Shown one piece after another: positions 44,694 through 52,432 of a stretch of 64,000 bases of DNA. Position 1 is the stretch's first letter, and the number at the start of each line of letters is the position of its first letter. Position numbers and translations under genes: made by a program. This stretch comes from a virus: positions 1-64,000 of IMG/VR virus record IMGVR_UViG_3300034096_000868; one strand, given 5' to 3'. The notes under the pieces are model-generated. The model did no database searches, was not told the origin of the DNA, and saw only the letters and a list, made by a program, of their open reading frames with translations.

Positions 44694-44819
44694 TTAAAAC
44701 AAAATATTAAAATCGCCAATTATTAATTTTATTAGTATATATATCATACTTATTTTAATTACAATATCTAATATTGTAGAGTTCCATATTTTTTTTAATA
44801 CGTCTATAAGTTTTTTCAT
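44694..44819 (-). CDS. Small membrane protein, 41 aa
   Basis: A complete leftward frame, MKKLIDVLKKIWNSTILDIV onward, with one hydrophobic helix (about 17-36, DIVIKISMIYILIKLIIG) and a short charged N-terminus. It lies 36 bases downstream of the RuvC-like gene. Support is only length, strand and topology. Confidence 0.4.
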   Translation of the reverse strand: MKKLIDVLKKIWNSTILDIVIKISMIYILIKLIIGDFNILF

Positions 44820-44855
44820 TTTTTTTTATTTAAAGTTAAAAATTATTTTAGATAC

Positions 44856-45269
44856 TTAAATCCCAAAAATTAATCCTACTGCATCTCTAGAATGCTCACT
44901 AGTTCTTTTATCCCATTTAGTCATTTTTGCGAATTGATCCGCCGAAACTTTTGTCTTGTTGTTCTTCGGGGCAACCATTTCAAAGTTATATCCTAAATCT
45001 TTGAGGAAATCCTCCCAAATAGTTGCATCCCTTTTGATACTTCCTGCACCTTGTTGTTTTGCACTTGCATTACTCCCAAACCATTTACGTTGCCTTGCAT
45101 CCTCAACACGAATTAGCGCTTCATTTTTGTCAAATTCTCGCACTTTATCCATTGCTTGATGTATTAGTATAGTTTCAACGACTTCAAGCCTTTTTTCAGC
45201 CTTATTCCAAACTGCAAAGCCAGTGTTTTTCCCAGTGTCAATTCCAATGTAGTATTTATAGTGCTTCAT
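44856..45269 (-). CDS. RuvC-like Holliday junction resolvase
   Basis: A 137-residue RNase H-fold nuclease. Catalytic carboxylates: GIDTGKNTGFAVW (first Asp at about residue 10), IRVEDARQRKWFGSN (Glu/Asp), and SEHSRDAVGLIFG at the C-terminus with the His-x-x-x-Asp pair. In phages such enzymes cut branched recombination and packaging intermediates before terminase action. It fits with the Rad52-like annealing protein and exonuclease elsewhere in this genome. It is in the leftward operon after the C5 methyltransferase. Confidence 0.78.
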   Translation of the reverse strand: MKHYKYYIGIDTGKNTGFAVWNKAEKRLEVVETILIHQAMDKVREFDKNEALIRVEDARQRKWFGSNASAKQQGAGSIKRDATIWEDFLKDLGYNFEMVAPKNNKTKVSADQFAKMTKWDKRTSEHSRDAVGLIFGI

Positions 45270-45284
45270 TATTCTATTTTCATA

Positions 45285-45548
45285 TTAATGAGGGCAATGT
45301 TCTGTTACATCTAAATAAGTGTCTTTGTTTGCACTTTTAAATAAGTTTGGATTATTTGCCATTATACAAACTCCAATAAGTTCATTTATGCTATACATAA
45401 TTATATGTTCAACATAAAACTCTGTAACAACTATTTCGTTATATGTTTTACTACTTTCTATTAATCGTAACATATCTTCTGAATACTTGTTACTTATACC
45501 ACCATTGTACTTATCAAGTACTACCTGTATTTTGTCTTTTAGTGTCAT
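45285..45548 (-). CDS. Hypothetical 87-aa protein
   Basis: A helical soluble protein (TLKDKIQVVLDKYNGGISNK, FYVEHIIMYSINELIGVCIM) ending in a CPH motif. It sits between the terminator at 45584 and the RuvC-like gene (15 bases apart), so it is probably transcribed by read-through from the promoter at 45684. Function unknown. Confidence 0.55.
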   Translation of the reverse strand: MTLKDKIQVVLDKYNGGISNKYSEDMLRLIESSKTYNEIVVTEFYVEHIIMYSINELIGVCIMANNPNLFKSANKDTYLDVTEHCPH

Positions 45549-45583
45549 TAGTTTAGTTCTTTTAGTTTATTTTTAATAAAAAA

Positions 45584-45607
45584 CCCAAACAAGGGCGGCT
45601 GTTTGGG
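45584..45607 (-). terminator. Terminator with loop complementary to leader
   Basis: On the minus strand CCCAAACA and TGTTTGGG form an 8-bp stem followed by six T. The loop contains CCGCCC, which is complementary to GGGCGG in the transcript's own 5' leader (45671-45665). That pairing could compete with, or form a pseudoknot over, the hairpin. It ends the methyltransferase transcript and may attenuate the 87-aa and RuvC-like genes. Confidence 0.6.
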
Positions 45608-45683
45608 TCTTTAGTACTATATAGAAACCTCTTTTGAGGATTAATAGTTTATTTATGACTTATACCCGCCCGAGTAAGTGGAG

Positions 45684-45713
45684 CAAAGATAGTTATTTTT
45701 TTCATTAATCAAA
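45684..45713 (-). promoter_or_regulatory. Leftward promoter before the terminator-leader
   Basis: On the minus strand TTTG at 45713-45710, 18 bases, TATCTTTG at 45691-45684. It lies just downstream of the methyltransferase stop (45705) and drives a leader of about 70 nt into the terminator at 45584. Confidence 0.5.
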
Positions 45714-48578
45714 ATTTATTTTCAAATTTCTGATTATTTTTTCCAAACAAGCTACTACTATTGAGTTGCCACCTTGACGATACAACTGCGAATCAGATAA
45801 ACTATTCTTAGGATTGGCCTCATTGTATTTTTTCACATTATCCATAAAACTTTCCTCGAAGTCCATCAAACGGAATACTTCGGTTGGGGTTAATCGGCGT
45901 ATTCTTTTGTTCTGATTTGTAGCTAATCCACTTCTATCGCTTCTTAAAGCAGGAGAATATTTATCATAAACCCTTGTTTCTTCTCCAAAACTATTAGTTA
46001 AATCTAAAATAACAGGCTCTTGTGTTCCACCTTGAATAAAGTTTTGCTCAACTGCAATCTTAGGCTCTTGATTCCCACCACCCATAGTATGAATTGTTGG
46101 TGCAACACCATTTTTATCATAAACTCTACCACTTTGCTCATGTGTTTTATCCCACTTGCCACCCGTTAGTTGATATTCTACTATCGGATTAGGTTCAGAA
46201 CTAACCATAACTAAGTTATCTTTTTGAACAGTTGTAATTGCATTGCTAGTGCTACTCTCATTTGGTTCAATATTCTGCTCAATAACTCCATCCTCATTAT
46301 ATCTGCCTCGCATAGCAACTATTGTAGGTTCGTCAAGTAATATATTTTTACTTCTAGCATCCGTATCTAAAGTAGTCATTACTCCATTTACATCATAAAC
46401 CCTATTATGCTGAAATGGTTGTTTGCCTCCACTCTCTTTACTAGGATTTAATTGTCTTACTTCTGGAGTGTTATCTTCAATCACACCACTCTCCACATAT
46501 CCATTGGCATAACCATGTGTTCTTGCACACATATTTGGACTTACTCCATTATCTGAATAAACTTGACTTGCTTGTGTATCTTGATTGATAAATCCTACTT
46601 TGAGAATATTATCAGTAGGACATAAAGCTGCGTTAGCTCTTATTGTTACTGCTATTGAGTTTTCATCTTTATAATCTACTGCAAATCCTGTTCCTTTTTT
46701 ATTATGCCTATCAGCATGACTTGTTAGCATATTTAACATACTATCACTCAAAAAATACTTTTCATCTACAATAGGTTCTAAAACATCTTTTAATCTTAGT
46801 TTTAAAACTTCTTTTATAGGGAATCTGAAACTATTATCTGCATCATCACGAATACCAACAATAAATATCCTTTCTCTATTTTGTGGCACTCCATGTTCTT
46901 TTGCATTTAGCACCTGGAAATAGATATGATATGGCACACTATCCTCATAAGGAATAAAAGTTGCATTGCCATTAATTGATTTACCCCCTAGATAATTAAT
47001 CCATTCGGAAAAAGTCTTACCATACTTAGCTTTTTTATCCGTTTTGTCATGTGAAAGCAAACCTTTGACATTTTCAAAAATGAAGTATTTGGGTTTATTT
47101 TCACGTATGAAGTCTAGTGAACTGAAAAACAAGACACCTCGTTTGTCATCTTTACCCTTTCTTTTACCAGCCAAAGAAAATGATTGGCAGTTATGTACTA
47201 TTGCTTGATTAGCGGTATAAGAATGATCGTTTTCAACCGTTATATCATAAACTTCTTCAACTTCTTCGGTTTGTTTAATGTATTTTATTGGATACCATAT
47301 TTTATCGTCAATAACGACAGCGTTAGATTGCTTACGCATTTCTTTTCTAAATTCTAATACATAATAATCTCTTTGATTAACTACTCTGCCTTGTATTATT
47401 GTTGTGTTTGGAGTTTTAACTATTCTTAAATTAGAATTTACATTGTGTATTTTAGCAATACAAAGTTGCAAACCCATCAATAATTCTTTACTAATAGAAG
47501 TTGCTCTAAATGCATCCTTATGAATATGTCCATCTCCATCCATATATCCATTAACGAAATGTTTTAATATGTCAATAGGTAGGTTTATAATAGATTGAGG
47601 TATCCTTTTATTTATTGCTCCTTTACCTAAACCTATTTCTTTTATAAGATTTACTAATCCGTTTGAAAATATAAATAATTTGCGAACTCCATTTATTTCT
47701 TTACTAATATGATGTTTTACTTTTATTTTGGTAGATATTTCATCAACTTTATCTTTTCCTATTGCTAACATGACAGCGTCTCCTTTTGATTTGCCTTTAT
47801 ATTTCGACTCTCTTAACCATCCGTCAGCGACATATCTGCCTAATATGTAAGCTATTTCTTCTGTTATGCTATATTTATTTTCAATTAATTGAGGTATATT
47901 AATGCCAATAAAATGATTCTTAGTTAGATTTTTAGCTTCTATCCATTTAGGTTCACTAAATACTCTTATTTGTGTTCTATTTTTATATACATAAGACTTT
48001 TCTCTAACATAATATTTATGATTCTCTGTGGTTTTAGTTTCTAATATTCCTTGAGCTTTTACATTTAATATTTTAGAGTATTTACTTCCTTTCGCTATTA
48101 CCTTTTCGTACTTATTATTGTGAGTTAATACCATATCTCCAATATTAATATCTTTAATTTGAACAAATCCTTCGCTTGTGTTTATTAAAGTATCTCCAGA
48201 AAAGCAAGGTACAGAGGACATATACAAGTCGATTGGATCTACCGGAACTTCTCTTTCATACATATTAAAAGGAAAATAGAATGAGAAAGTTTTAGCAAAC
48301 TCATTGGCATCTACTAATATTTGCTTATCTTCATCACATACTTCAATACTAGCATCCATTAGTGCAATCCTTTTTACTTCATCACAAAAGAACTTATGTT
48401 TTTTAGATTGTGCAATCTGAACATCTTTATCTGTTCCATATTGAATACAATAGTTTAGCCTAGCATAGTAATCAAAATCACACGCAAAACTTTCCTCATA
48501 GTCAATACCTAATCTTTTAACTGCTTGAATTAGAGAACCTACTCCACAGCAGTCCGAACCAACTTTAATTTTAGCCAT
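45705..48578 (-). CDS. C5-cytosine DNA methyltransferase interrupted by an intein
   Basis: 957 residues before splicing. Methyltransferase motif I is VGSDCCGVGSLIQAVKRLG (6-24). Residues 125-463 are an intein inserted exactly before the catalytic cysteine of motif IV, so the spliced enzyme reads SSVPCQSFSLAGKRKG. Further motifs: FIFENVKGLLSHDK (motif VI, ENV), PQNRERIFIVGIRDDA (motif VIII) and, at the C-terminus, RRLTPTEVFRLMDFEESF and LYRQGGNSIVV (IX/X). The target-recognition region (about 670-880) has four degenerate repeats of the type RVYDxNGVxPT. Cytosine methylation of phage DNA against host restriction is the likely purpose. Confidence 0.88.
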   Translation of the reverse strand: MAKIKVGSDCCGVGSLIQAVKRLGIDYEESFACDFDYYARLNYCIQYGTDKDVQIAQSKKHKFFCDEVKRIALMDASIEVCDEDKQILVDANEFAKTFSFYFPFNMYEREVPVDPIDLYMSSVPCFSGDTLINTSEGFVQIKDINIGDMVLTHNNKYEKVIAKGSKYSKILNVKAQGILETKTTENHKYYVREKSYVYKNRTQIRVFSEPKWIEAKNLTKNHFIGINIPQLIENKYSITEEIAYILGRYVADGWLRESKYKGKSKGDAVMLAIGKDKVDEISTKIKVKHHISKEINGVRKLFIFSNGLVNLIKEIGLGKGAINKRIPQSIINLPIDILKHFVNGYMDGDGHIHKDAFRATSISKELLMGLQLCIAKIHNVNSNLRIVKTPNTTIIQGRVVNQRDYYVLEFRKEMRKQSNAVVIDDKIWYPIKYIKQTEEVEEVYDITVENDHSYTANQAIVHNCQSFSLAGKRKGKDDKRGVLFFSSLDFIRENKPKYFIFENVKGLLSHDKTDKKAKYGKTFSEWINYLGGKSINGNATFIPYEDSVPYHIYFQVLNAKEHGVPQNRERIFIVGIRDDADNSFRFPIKEVLKLRLKDVLEPIVDEKYFLSDSMLNMLTSHADRHNKKGTGFAVDYKDENSIAVTIRANAALCPTDNILKVGFINQDTQASQVYSDNGVSPNMCARTHGYANGYVESGVIEDNTPEVRQLNPSKESGGKQPFQHNRVYDVNGVMTTLDTDARSKNILLDEPTIVAMRGRYNEDGVIEQNIEPNESSTSNAITTVQKDNLVMVSSEPNPIVEYQLTGGKWDKTHEQSGRVYDKNGVAPTIHTMGGGNQEPKIAVEQNFIQGGTQEPVILDLTNSFGEETRVYDKYSPALRSDRSGLATNQNKRIRRLTPTEVFRLMDFEESFMDNVKKYNEANPKNSLSDSQLYRQGGNSIVVACLEKIIRNLKINFD
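47190..48206 (-). mobile_element. Intein with LAGLIDADG homing endonuclease
   Basis: Residues 125-463 of the methyltransferase, 339 aa. The splice start is Cys125 (CFSGDTLINTSEGF, block A), block B is around TTENHKYYVRE, the LAGLIDADG domain has two motifs (EIAYILGRYVADGWL about 241-255, LKHFVNGYMDGDGH about 338-351), block F is VYDITVENDHSYTANQAIVHN in two parts, ending His-Asn463, with Cys464 as the +1 residue. All residues needed for self-splicing and both endonuclease acidic centres are visible, so it should be active. Confidence 0.88.
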
Positions 48579-48587
48579 ATATGTATA

Positions 48588-48770
48588 TTATTTTAAGTAT
48601 CTAAATAAGAAAAAAGGATTGAATGCATTTTTTTCAGGTATAGTATCAATGCCATCATTTCTACTATTGCTTTCCTCACTGATATTGTGCAAGTAAATAG
48701 TGAAGTAATTGTAAATCACCAGGACACCATAAAAGAATAGTATGATTATTAGTAGTAGTTCCATGTTCAT
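48588..48770 (-). CDS. Small membrane protein, 60 aa
   Basis: One N-terminal transmembrane helix (about 4-26, LLLIIILFFYGVLVIYNYF) followed by a polar tail. It starts the leftward operon, 9 bases upstream of the methyltransferase gene, and has a good promoter at 48790-48818. Function unknown. Confidence 0.55.
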   Translation of the reverse strand: MNMELLLIIILFFYGVLVIYNYFTIYLHNISEESNSRNDGIDTIPEKNAFNPFFLFRYLK

Positions 48771-48789
48771 TATTTTAGTTTTAGAACTG

Positions 48790-48818
48790 CAAATATATAA
48801 AATTAAACCAATAACAAA
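48790..48818 (-). promoter_or_regulatory. Leftward promoter of methyltransferase operon
   Basis: On the minus strand TTTG at 48818-48815, 17 bases, TATATTTG at 48797-48790. It starts the transcript 48770 to 45705 and borders the origin-like region. Confidence 0.6.
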
Positions 48819-48845
48819 AAATATTTCGCAATATTAAATAATCAC

Positions 48846-48854
48846 TTATCCACA
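48846..48854 (+). promoter_or_regulatory. DnaA box 1
   Basis: TTATCCACA, a perfect match to the canonical bacterial DnaA box. It lies 26 bases before the iterons in a non-coding region. Confidence 0.65.
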
Positions 48855-48879
48855 TTTTCAACCATCCAAATATCCAAAA

Positions 48880-48942
48880 TCGTAGTCCTACAACTACAAA
48901 TCGTAGTCCTACGAATAACAATGTTATTCCTACAACTATCAT
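48880..48942 (+). repeat. Three tandem 21-bp iterons
   Basis: Repeat units start at 48880, 48901 and 48922: TCGTAGTCCTACAAC..., TCGTAGTCCTACGAA..., TGTTATTCCTACAAC.... The shared core is TCCTAC at constant 21-bp spacing (two helical turns), and GTAG-TCC-TAC is itself a small palindrome in the first two. Such phased repeats are typical binding arrays of plasmid and phage initiator proteins, for example RepL or the organiser protein. Confidence 0.65.
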
Positions 48943-49013
48943 TTTCCTCTGAAACCCACGCCAGACAAGGAAACCCCTATCTTATCTTATATACTCTAAA
49001 ATACAACCCAAGT

Positions 49014-49022
49014 TTATCCACA
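49014..49022 (+). promoter_or_regulatory. DnaA box 2
   Basis: TTATCCACA again, same orientation as box 1, 168 bases to the right and at the left edge of the G-poor stretch, which could be the unwinding region. Confidence 0.6.
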
Positions 49023-49494
49023 TTTTTAAACAAGAAAATAATCCAATAAAAATAAACCCAACCATAAAACCAAAAATCAACCACCAAATAATATTGTTTT
49101 TTTTATCAAAATTTCTACCACAATTTTTCAACCACCAAAAAACCAAATAACAAAAACCCCAAGACCAATCTAAATTTATTCTAACAATCAAACCAACAAA
49201 GCAATAATCAAAATTAATGATACACACTAACTTTTTAGGTATGTCCTTAACTACCCCTCCTACATATTTCAAAAACAAAACTACCCCCTATATGATTTGC
49301 AAAAAGTTTCAAAACAAATTCATTTTTATTTGGCTGGTTTAAATTGTGATATTATTGTATGGATTGTAATAGCTTAATCTTAATTACACAGATGCTCAAA
49401 TTAAAGACTTTATATACTTGCATGATAGTTTGTACATCTCTATCAAAGAAAGTTTAAATTTAGCACCTTAAAATCACAATACCAAAATAGCTTT

Positions 49495-49862
49495 ATTTAG
49501 AATTAATCTAAATAGTATCACTGACTTAGTGACATATTCTATTTAACATAATATAATATTATAAGACACTGTACTATTTACTATACAAAATAGCTATTGT
49601 ATAAAAAATGATCTATTTTATCAATTTGTTTGAAGCAAATATCTATAAAAATAAATTCAAAACCTCTGGAAGCCTTGTCTTTGTTACAAAATACCTCATC
49701 TAAAAAAAGTCTATTGTTTGAATTGGTATGATTGGAATAGTTTATTTAGACAGATTCTAAATAAGGAACTATTGATTTTATTGGTTTTGATTGAGATATG
49801 GTTTTGTTATTTAGAATGATTCTAAATAGTGGTATAATAATAAAATTTAGGTTAGCCTAAAT
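49495..49862. repeat. Four palindromes ATTTAGA-N5-TCTAAAT
   Basis: Three perfect 19-bp palindromes with 5-base centres at 49495-49513, 49744-49762 and 49809-49827, and one variant ATTTAGG-N4-CCTAAAT at 49845-49862. A related ATCTAAATAGAT lies near 50193. They look like operators of a dimeric DNA-binding protein (repressor or replication protein). The spacing is irregular, so they are not iterons. Confidence 0.6.
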
Positions 49863-50279
49863 ATTTGTTTTTAGGTTGTTTGTTTGGATCATTGCTTTAT
49901 ATTTTTTATTGAGTAAATTATATACTATTGTATTAAATAGGTATGTTTTTTTTATTTTTATATATTCGGATGATAAAAGAGTATATAAATAGGTTAAAGA
50001 GGTATTTTTTTTTATATATGGTGCTTCCTTTGGTCGCACTATGAGTGATTGTAATGTATAAATATGCTTTGTTGGTTGGTTGTATCCTGGTTAATGGTTT
50101 CAGATATTAGTGTAAAACTTGTATTTATTGCAACTTTTAATAATTAAAATATATATTTTTTAAGTACATTTTTTATGCTATTTTATCAAATATTATCTAA
50201 ATAGATGTTACAACATATAACTTTTTTAGTGCTTCAAAGCCTTATAAACATTGAAAAACTAAAAATAAATGCAAAATAT

Positions 50280-50312
50280 TTTGCATTAATAAAAAAAATA
50301 TATTTATATTTG
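50280..50312 (+). promoter_or_regulatory. Early promoter
   Basis: TTTG 50280-50283, 21 bases, TATATTTG 50305-50312. The -33 neighbourhood ATATTTTGCATT followed by AATAAAA is repeated at the promoter of the 112-aa gene (54725-54745), so both may be co-regulated. Confidence 0.65.
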
Positions 50313-50362
50313 CATCATCAAATTAAACAAATATTTATTAATCAAATCAAAAATTAAAAAAA

Positions 50363-51298
50363 ATGAACAATCTAAATTTAACAACAGAAGTAAAAAAATC
50401 TAATTCACTAGTACATAGAATTGATATTAATAATCAAAAAAATAATTGTATTATAAAAATTAAACTAAATGATGAATGTAAAAATGGACATCAAGACTTT
50501 TCAATTACTGCCACTTTTTGGGAAATTAATAAAGTGAGAAATGATAGAAATATGATTATGGGCGGTTGTTGTCATGATCAAATATTAAAAGTGCAACCAA
50601 ATTTAAAAATGTTTGTTAATTTGCATTTATGTGATTATAACGGCGCTCCAATGTATCCAGAGGCTAATGGCTTTTATCATTTAATTAACGGTTTCAATAA
50701 TACCAAACCACAAGACCCAAACTTTTTAACAGAATATTGCGACTATTATAGAATTTCAGCAGAACAATTTGCCGAACTTTCAAAAACTAAAGAACAGGAT
50801 TATTTTGGCTATTTATTACATAAATTAGGCATATTAGACCAATGGAAAGAAGAAGCAAAAAAAGCTCTTATAGAGTTAGAAAAACTAACAAATACGACAT
50901 TTGTAAACGATAGTACAAAGCAAAATTATAAATTCACTGCGGAACAAATAAAAGAAATTGCAGAAAAAGAAAAAAATGGCTTCTATTCAGTTGAAAATAT
51001 AGAGCAAAGAGAATCCAAAAAAATAGCAGATAAAAAAGCTAAATTATTACAAGACTTGAAAGATAATTTCGATAAAAAATATAATGAGGCTTTAATGGAT
51101 TACGAAATTGATAAGATATTAATTGAATTGTTTAATACAAAAGATAATGTAATATTCTACAATCATACTAATAAATGTGTGGTAAATTGGCAAAATAATT
51201 CATATACTAAAAAATATACTCTAACAGAATTTAAGCAATTTATTGACATAGCAAAAAAAAATACTTTGCTAAAACATATTGAATTTGAGTTAAAATAA
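50363..51298 (+). CDS. First early gene, hypothetical 311-aa protein
   Basis: A 311-residue protein starting MNNLNLTTEVKKSNSLVHRI. The first half is beta-rich with a Cys/Cys/His segment (MIMGGCCHDQILKV) and a conserved-looking HLCDYNGAPMYPEANGFYHL; the second half is helical, Lys/Glu-rich and coiled. Proteins with this layout are common but uncharacterised in Bacteroidota mobile elements. It is transcribed from the early promoter and its stop lies 2 bases before a hammerhead ribozyme. Confidence 0.68.
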   Translation: MNNLNLTTEVKKSNSLVHRIDINNQKNNCIIKIKLNDECKNGHQDFSITATFWEINKVRNDRNMIMGGCCHDQILKVQPNLKMFVNLHLCDYNGAPMYPEANGFYHLINGFNNTKPQDPNFLTEYCDYYRISAEQFAELSKTKEQDYFGYLLHKLGILDQWKEEAKKALIELEKLTNTTFVNDSTKQNYKFTAEQIKEIAEKEKNGFYSVENIEQRESKKIADKKAKLLQDLKDNFDKKYNEALMDYEIDKILIELFNTKDNVIFYNHTNKCVVNWQNNSYTKKYTLTEFKQFIDIAKKNTLLKHIEFELK

Positions 51299-51300
51299 AA

Positions 51301-51356
51301 GATTAACTGATGAGGATTAAATATCCGAAACGGCTTGAAATATAGCCGTATTAATC
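51301..51356 (+). ncRNA. Type I hammerhead ribozyme
   Basis: All catalytic core elements are in order. Stem I GATTAA (51301-51306) pairs with TTAATC (51351-51356). The core CTGATGA is at 51307-51313. Stem II is GGAT (51314-51317) with ATCC (51323-51326) around TAAAT. The core GAAA is at 51327-51330. Stem III is CGGCT (51331-51335) with AGCCG (51344-51348). The cleavage triplet is GTA (51348-51350), so self-cleavage is predicted after A51350. It lies between an early gene and the rest of the operon and would give the downstream mRNA a new 5' end. Hammerheads are known from phage genomes; activity here is not tested. Confidence 0.88.
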
Positions 51357-51395
51357 AAAAGTCAGTCGCAGACTATAACAGGCGAACAAAACAAT

Positions 51396-51914
51396 ATGAA
51401 AAATATAAGAATAAAAGTGTACAAGTTTAACGAACTATCACAAGACGCACAAGACAAAGCTATTGAAAAATTAAATAGTATTAATGTAGATTTTGACTGG
51501 TGGGTATATATTTATGAGGATGCCAAAGAGATCGGATTGAAAATTACTAGTTTTGACTTAGATAGGAACAGACACGCAAAAGGAGAATTTATTTTAAGTG
51601 CTGCAGAAGTCTCACAAAATATAATCAACAATCATGGAGAAAATTGCGAAACATACAAAACGGCTTCTAATTTTTTAGAGTATTGGCAACCTATATTTAA
51701 TGCTTACACGGATGAAGAAAATGAAAAATATGAAAGTAGAGAAGCAGAGGAAGAAATGCAAGAAATTGAAGAAGAATTTTTATATAGTTTATTAGAAGAT
51801 TATAGCATAATGTTACAAAATGGATATGAATATCTACAAAGTGACGAAGCAATTATTGAAACAATAGAGGCCAATGATTATCACTTTTTAGCAAACGGAG
51901 AGCTATTTAATTAA
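51396..51914 (+). CDS. Conserved phage hypothetical protein, 172 aa
   Basis: The opening IRIKVYKFNELSQDAQDKAI is the hallmark of a broad family of uncharacterised phage and plasmid proteins (KxYxFxELSxxAQxKAIE). The rest is helical and acidic (EEEMQEIEEEFLYSLLEDYS), ending in NDYHFLANGELFN, also family-typical. It is the first gene after the ribozyme. Function unknown. Confidence 0.68.
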   Translation: MKNIRIKVYKFNELSQDAQDKAIEKLNSINVDFDWWVYIYEDAKEIGLKITSFDLDRNRHAKGEFILSAAEVSQNIINNHGENCETYKTASNFLEYWQPIFNAYTDEENEKYESREAEEEMQEIEEEFLYSLLEDYSIMLQNGYEYLQSDEAIIETIEANDYHFLANGELFN

Positions 51915-51945
51915 CCAATTCAAAACACAATCTAAATTTATAAAT

Positions 51946-52182
51946 ATGAAAGACTTATTTGAAGATTACGAAAACCAACCACAAGAAATTGCCGATATAA
52001 TACAAAGGTATGCCGATGATTTTGGAGGGGACGGCAACGAAATGGACTATAAAGACACAGCCAATATGTGCGAAGAAATGGAAGCTATAGGCTATACATT
52101 CGATTTTGGGCTAGATAACGAGCCGTTCGGACTTAGACCAATAGGAACAAAATTAGAAGAATTAGAGGGCTTTGAAGATTAA
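51946..52182 (+). CDS. Conserved Bacteroidota mobile-element protein, 78 aa
   Basis: MKDLFEDYENQPQEIADIIQ with EAIGYTFDFGLDNEPFGLRP matches a small acidic protein frequently seen in Bacteroidota plasmids, conjugative elements and phages. No activity is known. An A/C-rich leader (AAAACACAA) precedes its start, as for most neighbours. Confidence 0.62.
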   Translation: MKDLFEDYENQPQEIADIIQRYADDFGGDGNEMDYKDTANMCEEMEAIGYTFDFGLDNEPFGLRPIGTKLEELEGFED

Positions 52183-52420
52183 TAAACACAAAACACATAT
52201 CATGCAAAATCATCCAATAGCAGAACAATACAGCATCCACCGAAAAATCAATATAAGGGCAAACGCTTTGTTTTATTTTGAGTATAAACAATATAAACAA
52301 ATGCAAGAAAATAAACTAATTTTAGCACCTTACTACAACGATAAGCTAATGAATCAAAGCAAATATGTAGCGTATATAAATTCAATACCTCAATACGTTA
52401 AAAATTTAGAAAAACATTAA
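52172..52420 (+). CDS. Hypothetical 82-aa protein
   Basis: A basic, Tyr/Lys/Gln-rich helical protein (NALFYFEYKQYKQMQENKLI). The ATG 52172 overlaps the upstream gene by 11 bases; an alternative in-frame ATG at 52202 after AAACACATATC gives 72 residues and fits the leader pattern of neighbours better. Function unknown. Confidence 0.55.
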   Translation: MKINKHKTHIMQNHPIAEQYSIHRKINIRANALFYFEYKQYKQMQENKLILAPYYNDKLMNQSKYVAYINSIPQYVKNLEKH

Positions 52421-52432
52421 AAATATAATACA

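Larger units (their letters stand above)
48830..50270. other. Non-coding origin-like region
   Basis: About 1.4 kb without a convincing gene between two divergent operons. It contains, left to right: a DnaA box (48846-48854), three tandem 21-bp iterons (48880-48942), a second DnaA box (49014-49022), a stretch of about 330 bases almost without G on the plus strand (48960-49290), four related palindromes (49495-49862), and very AT-rich DNA up to the early promoter at 50280. The phage also encodes a DnaA domain IV protein (63128), a replisome organiser (14590) and a RepL-like protein (2435). Together this fits a replication origin, which is inference. Confidence 0.6.

Noticed and set aside
48982-49278. 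98-aa minus-strand hydrophobic frame in the G-poor region
   Set aside because: Its composition follows the strand bias of the region (codons almost without C), it overlaps a DnaA box, and no promoter or neighbour supports it. A small membrane protein cannot be fully excluded.
49857-50039. 60-aa minus-strand frame near the palindromes
   Set aside because: Low-complexity AT-rich sequence in the non-coding region with no promoter or conserved pattern.
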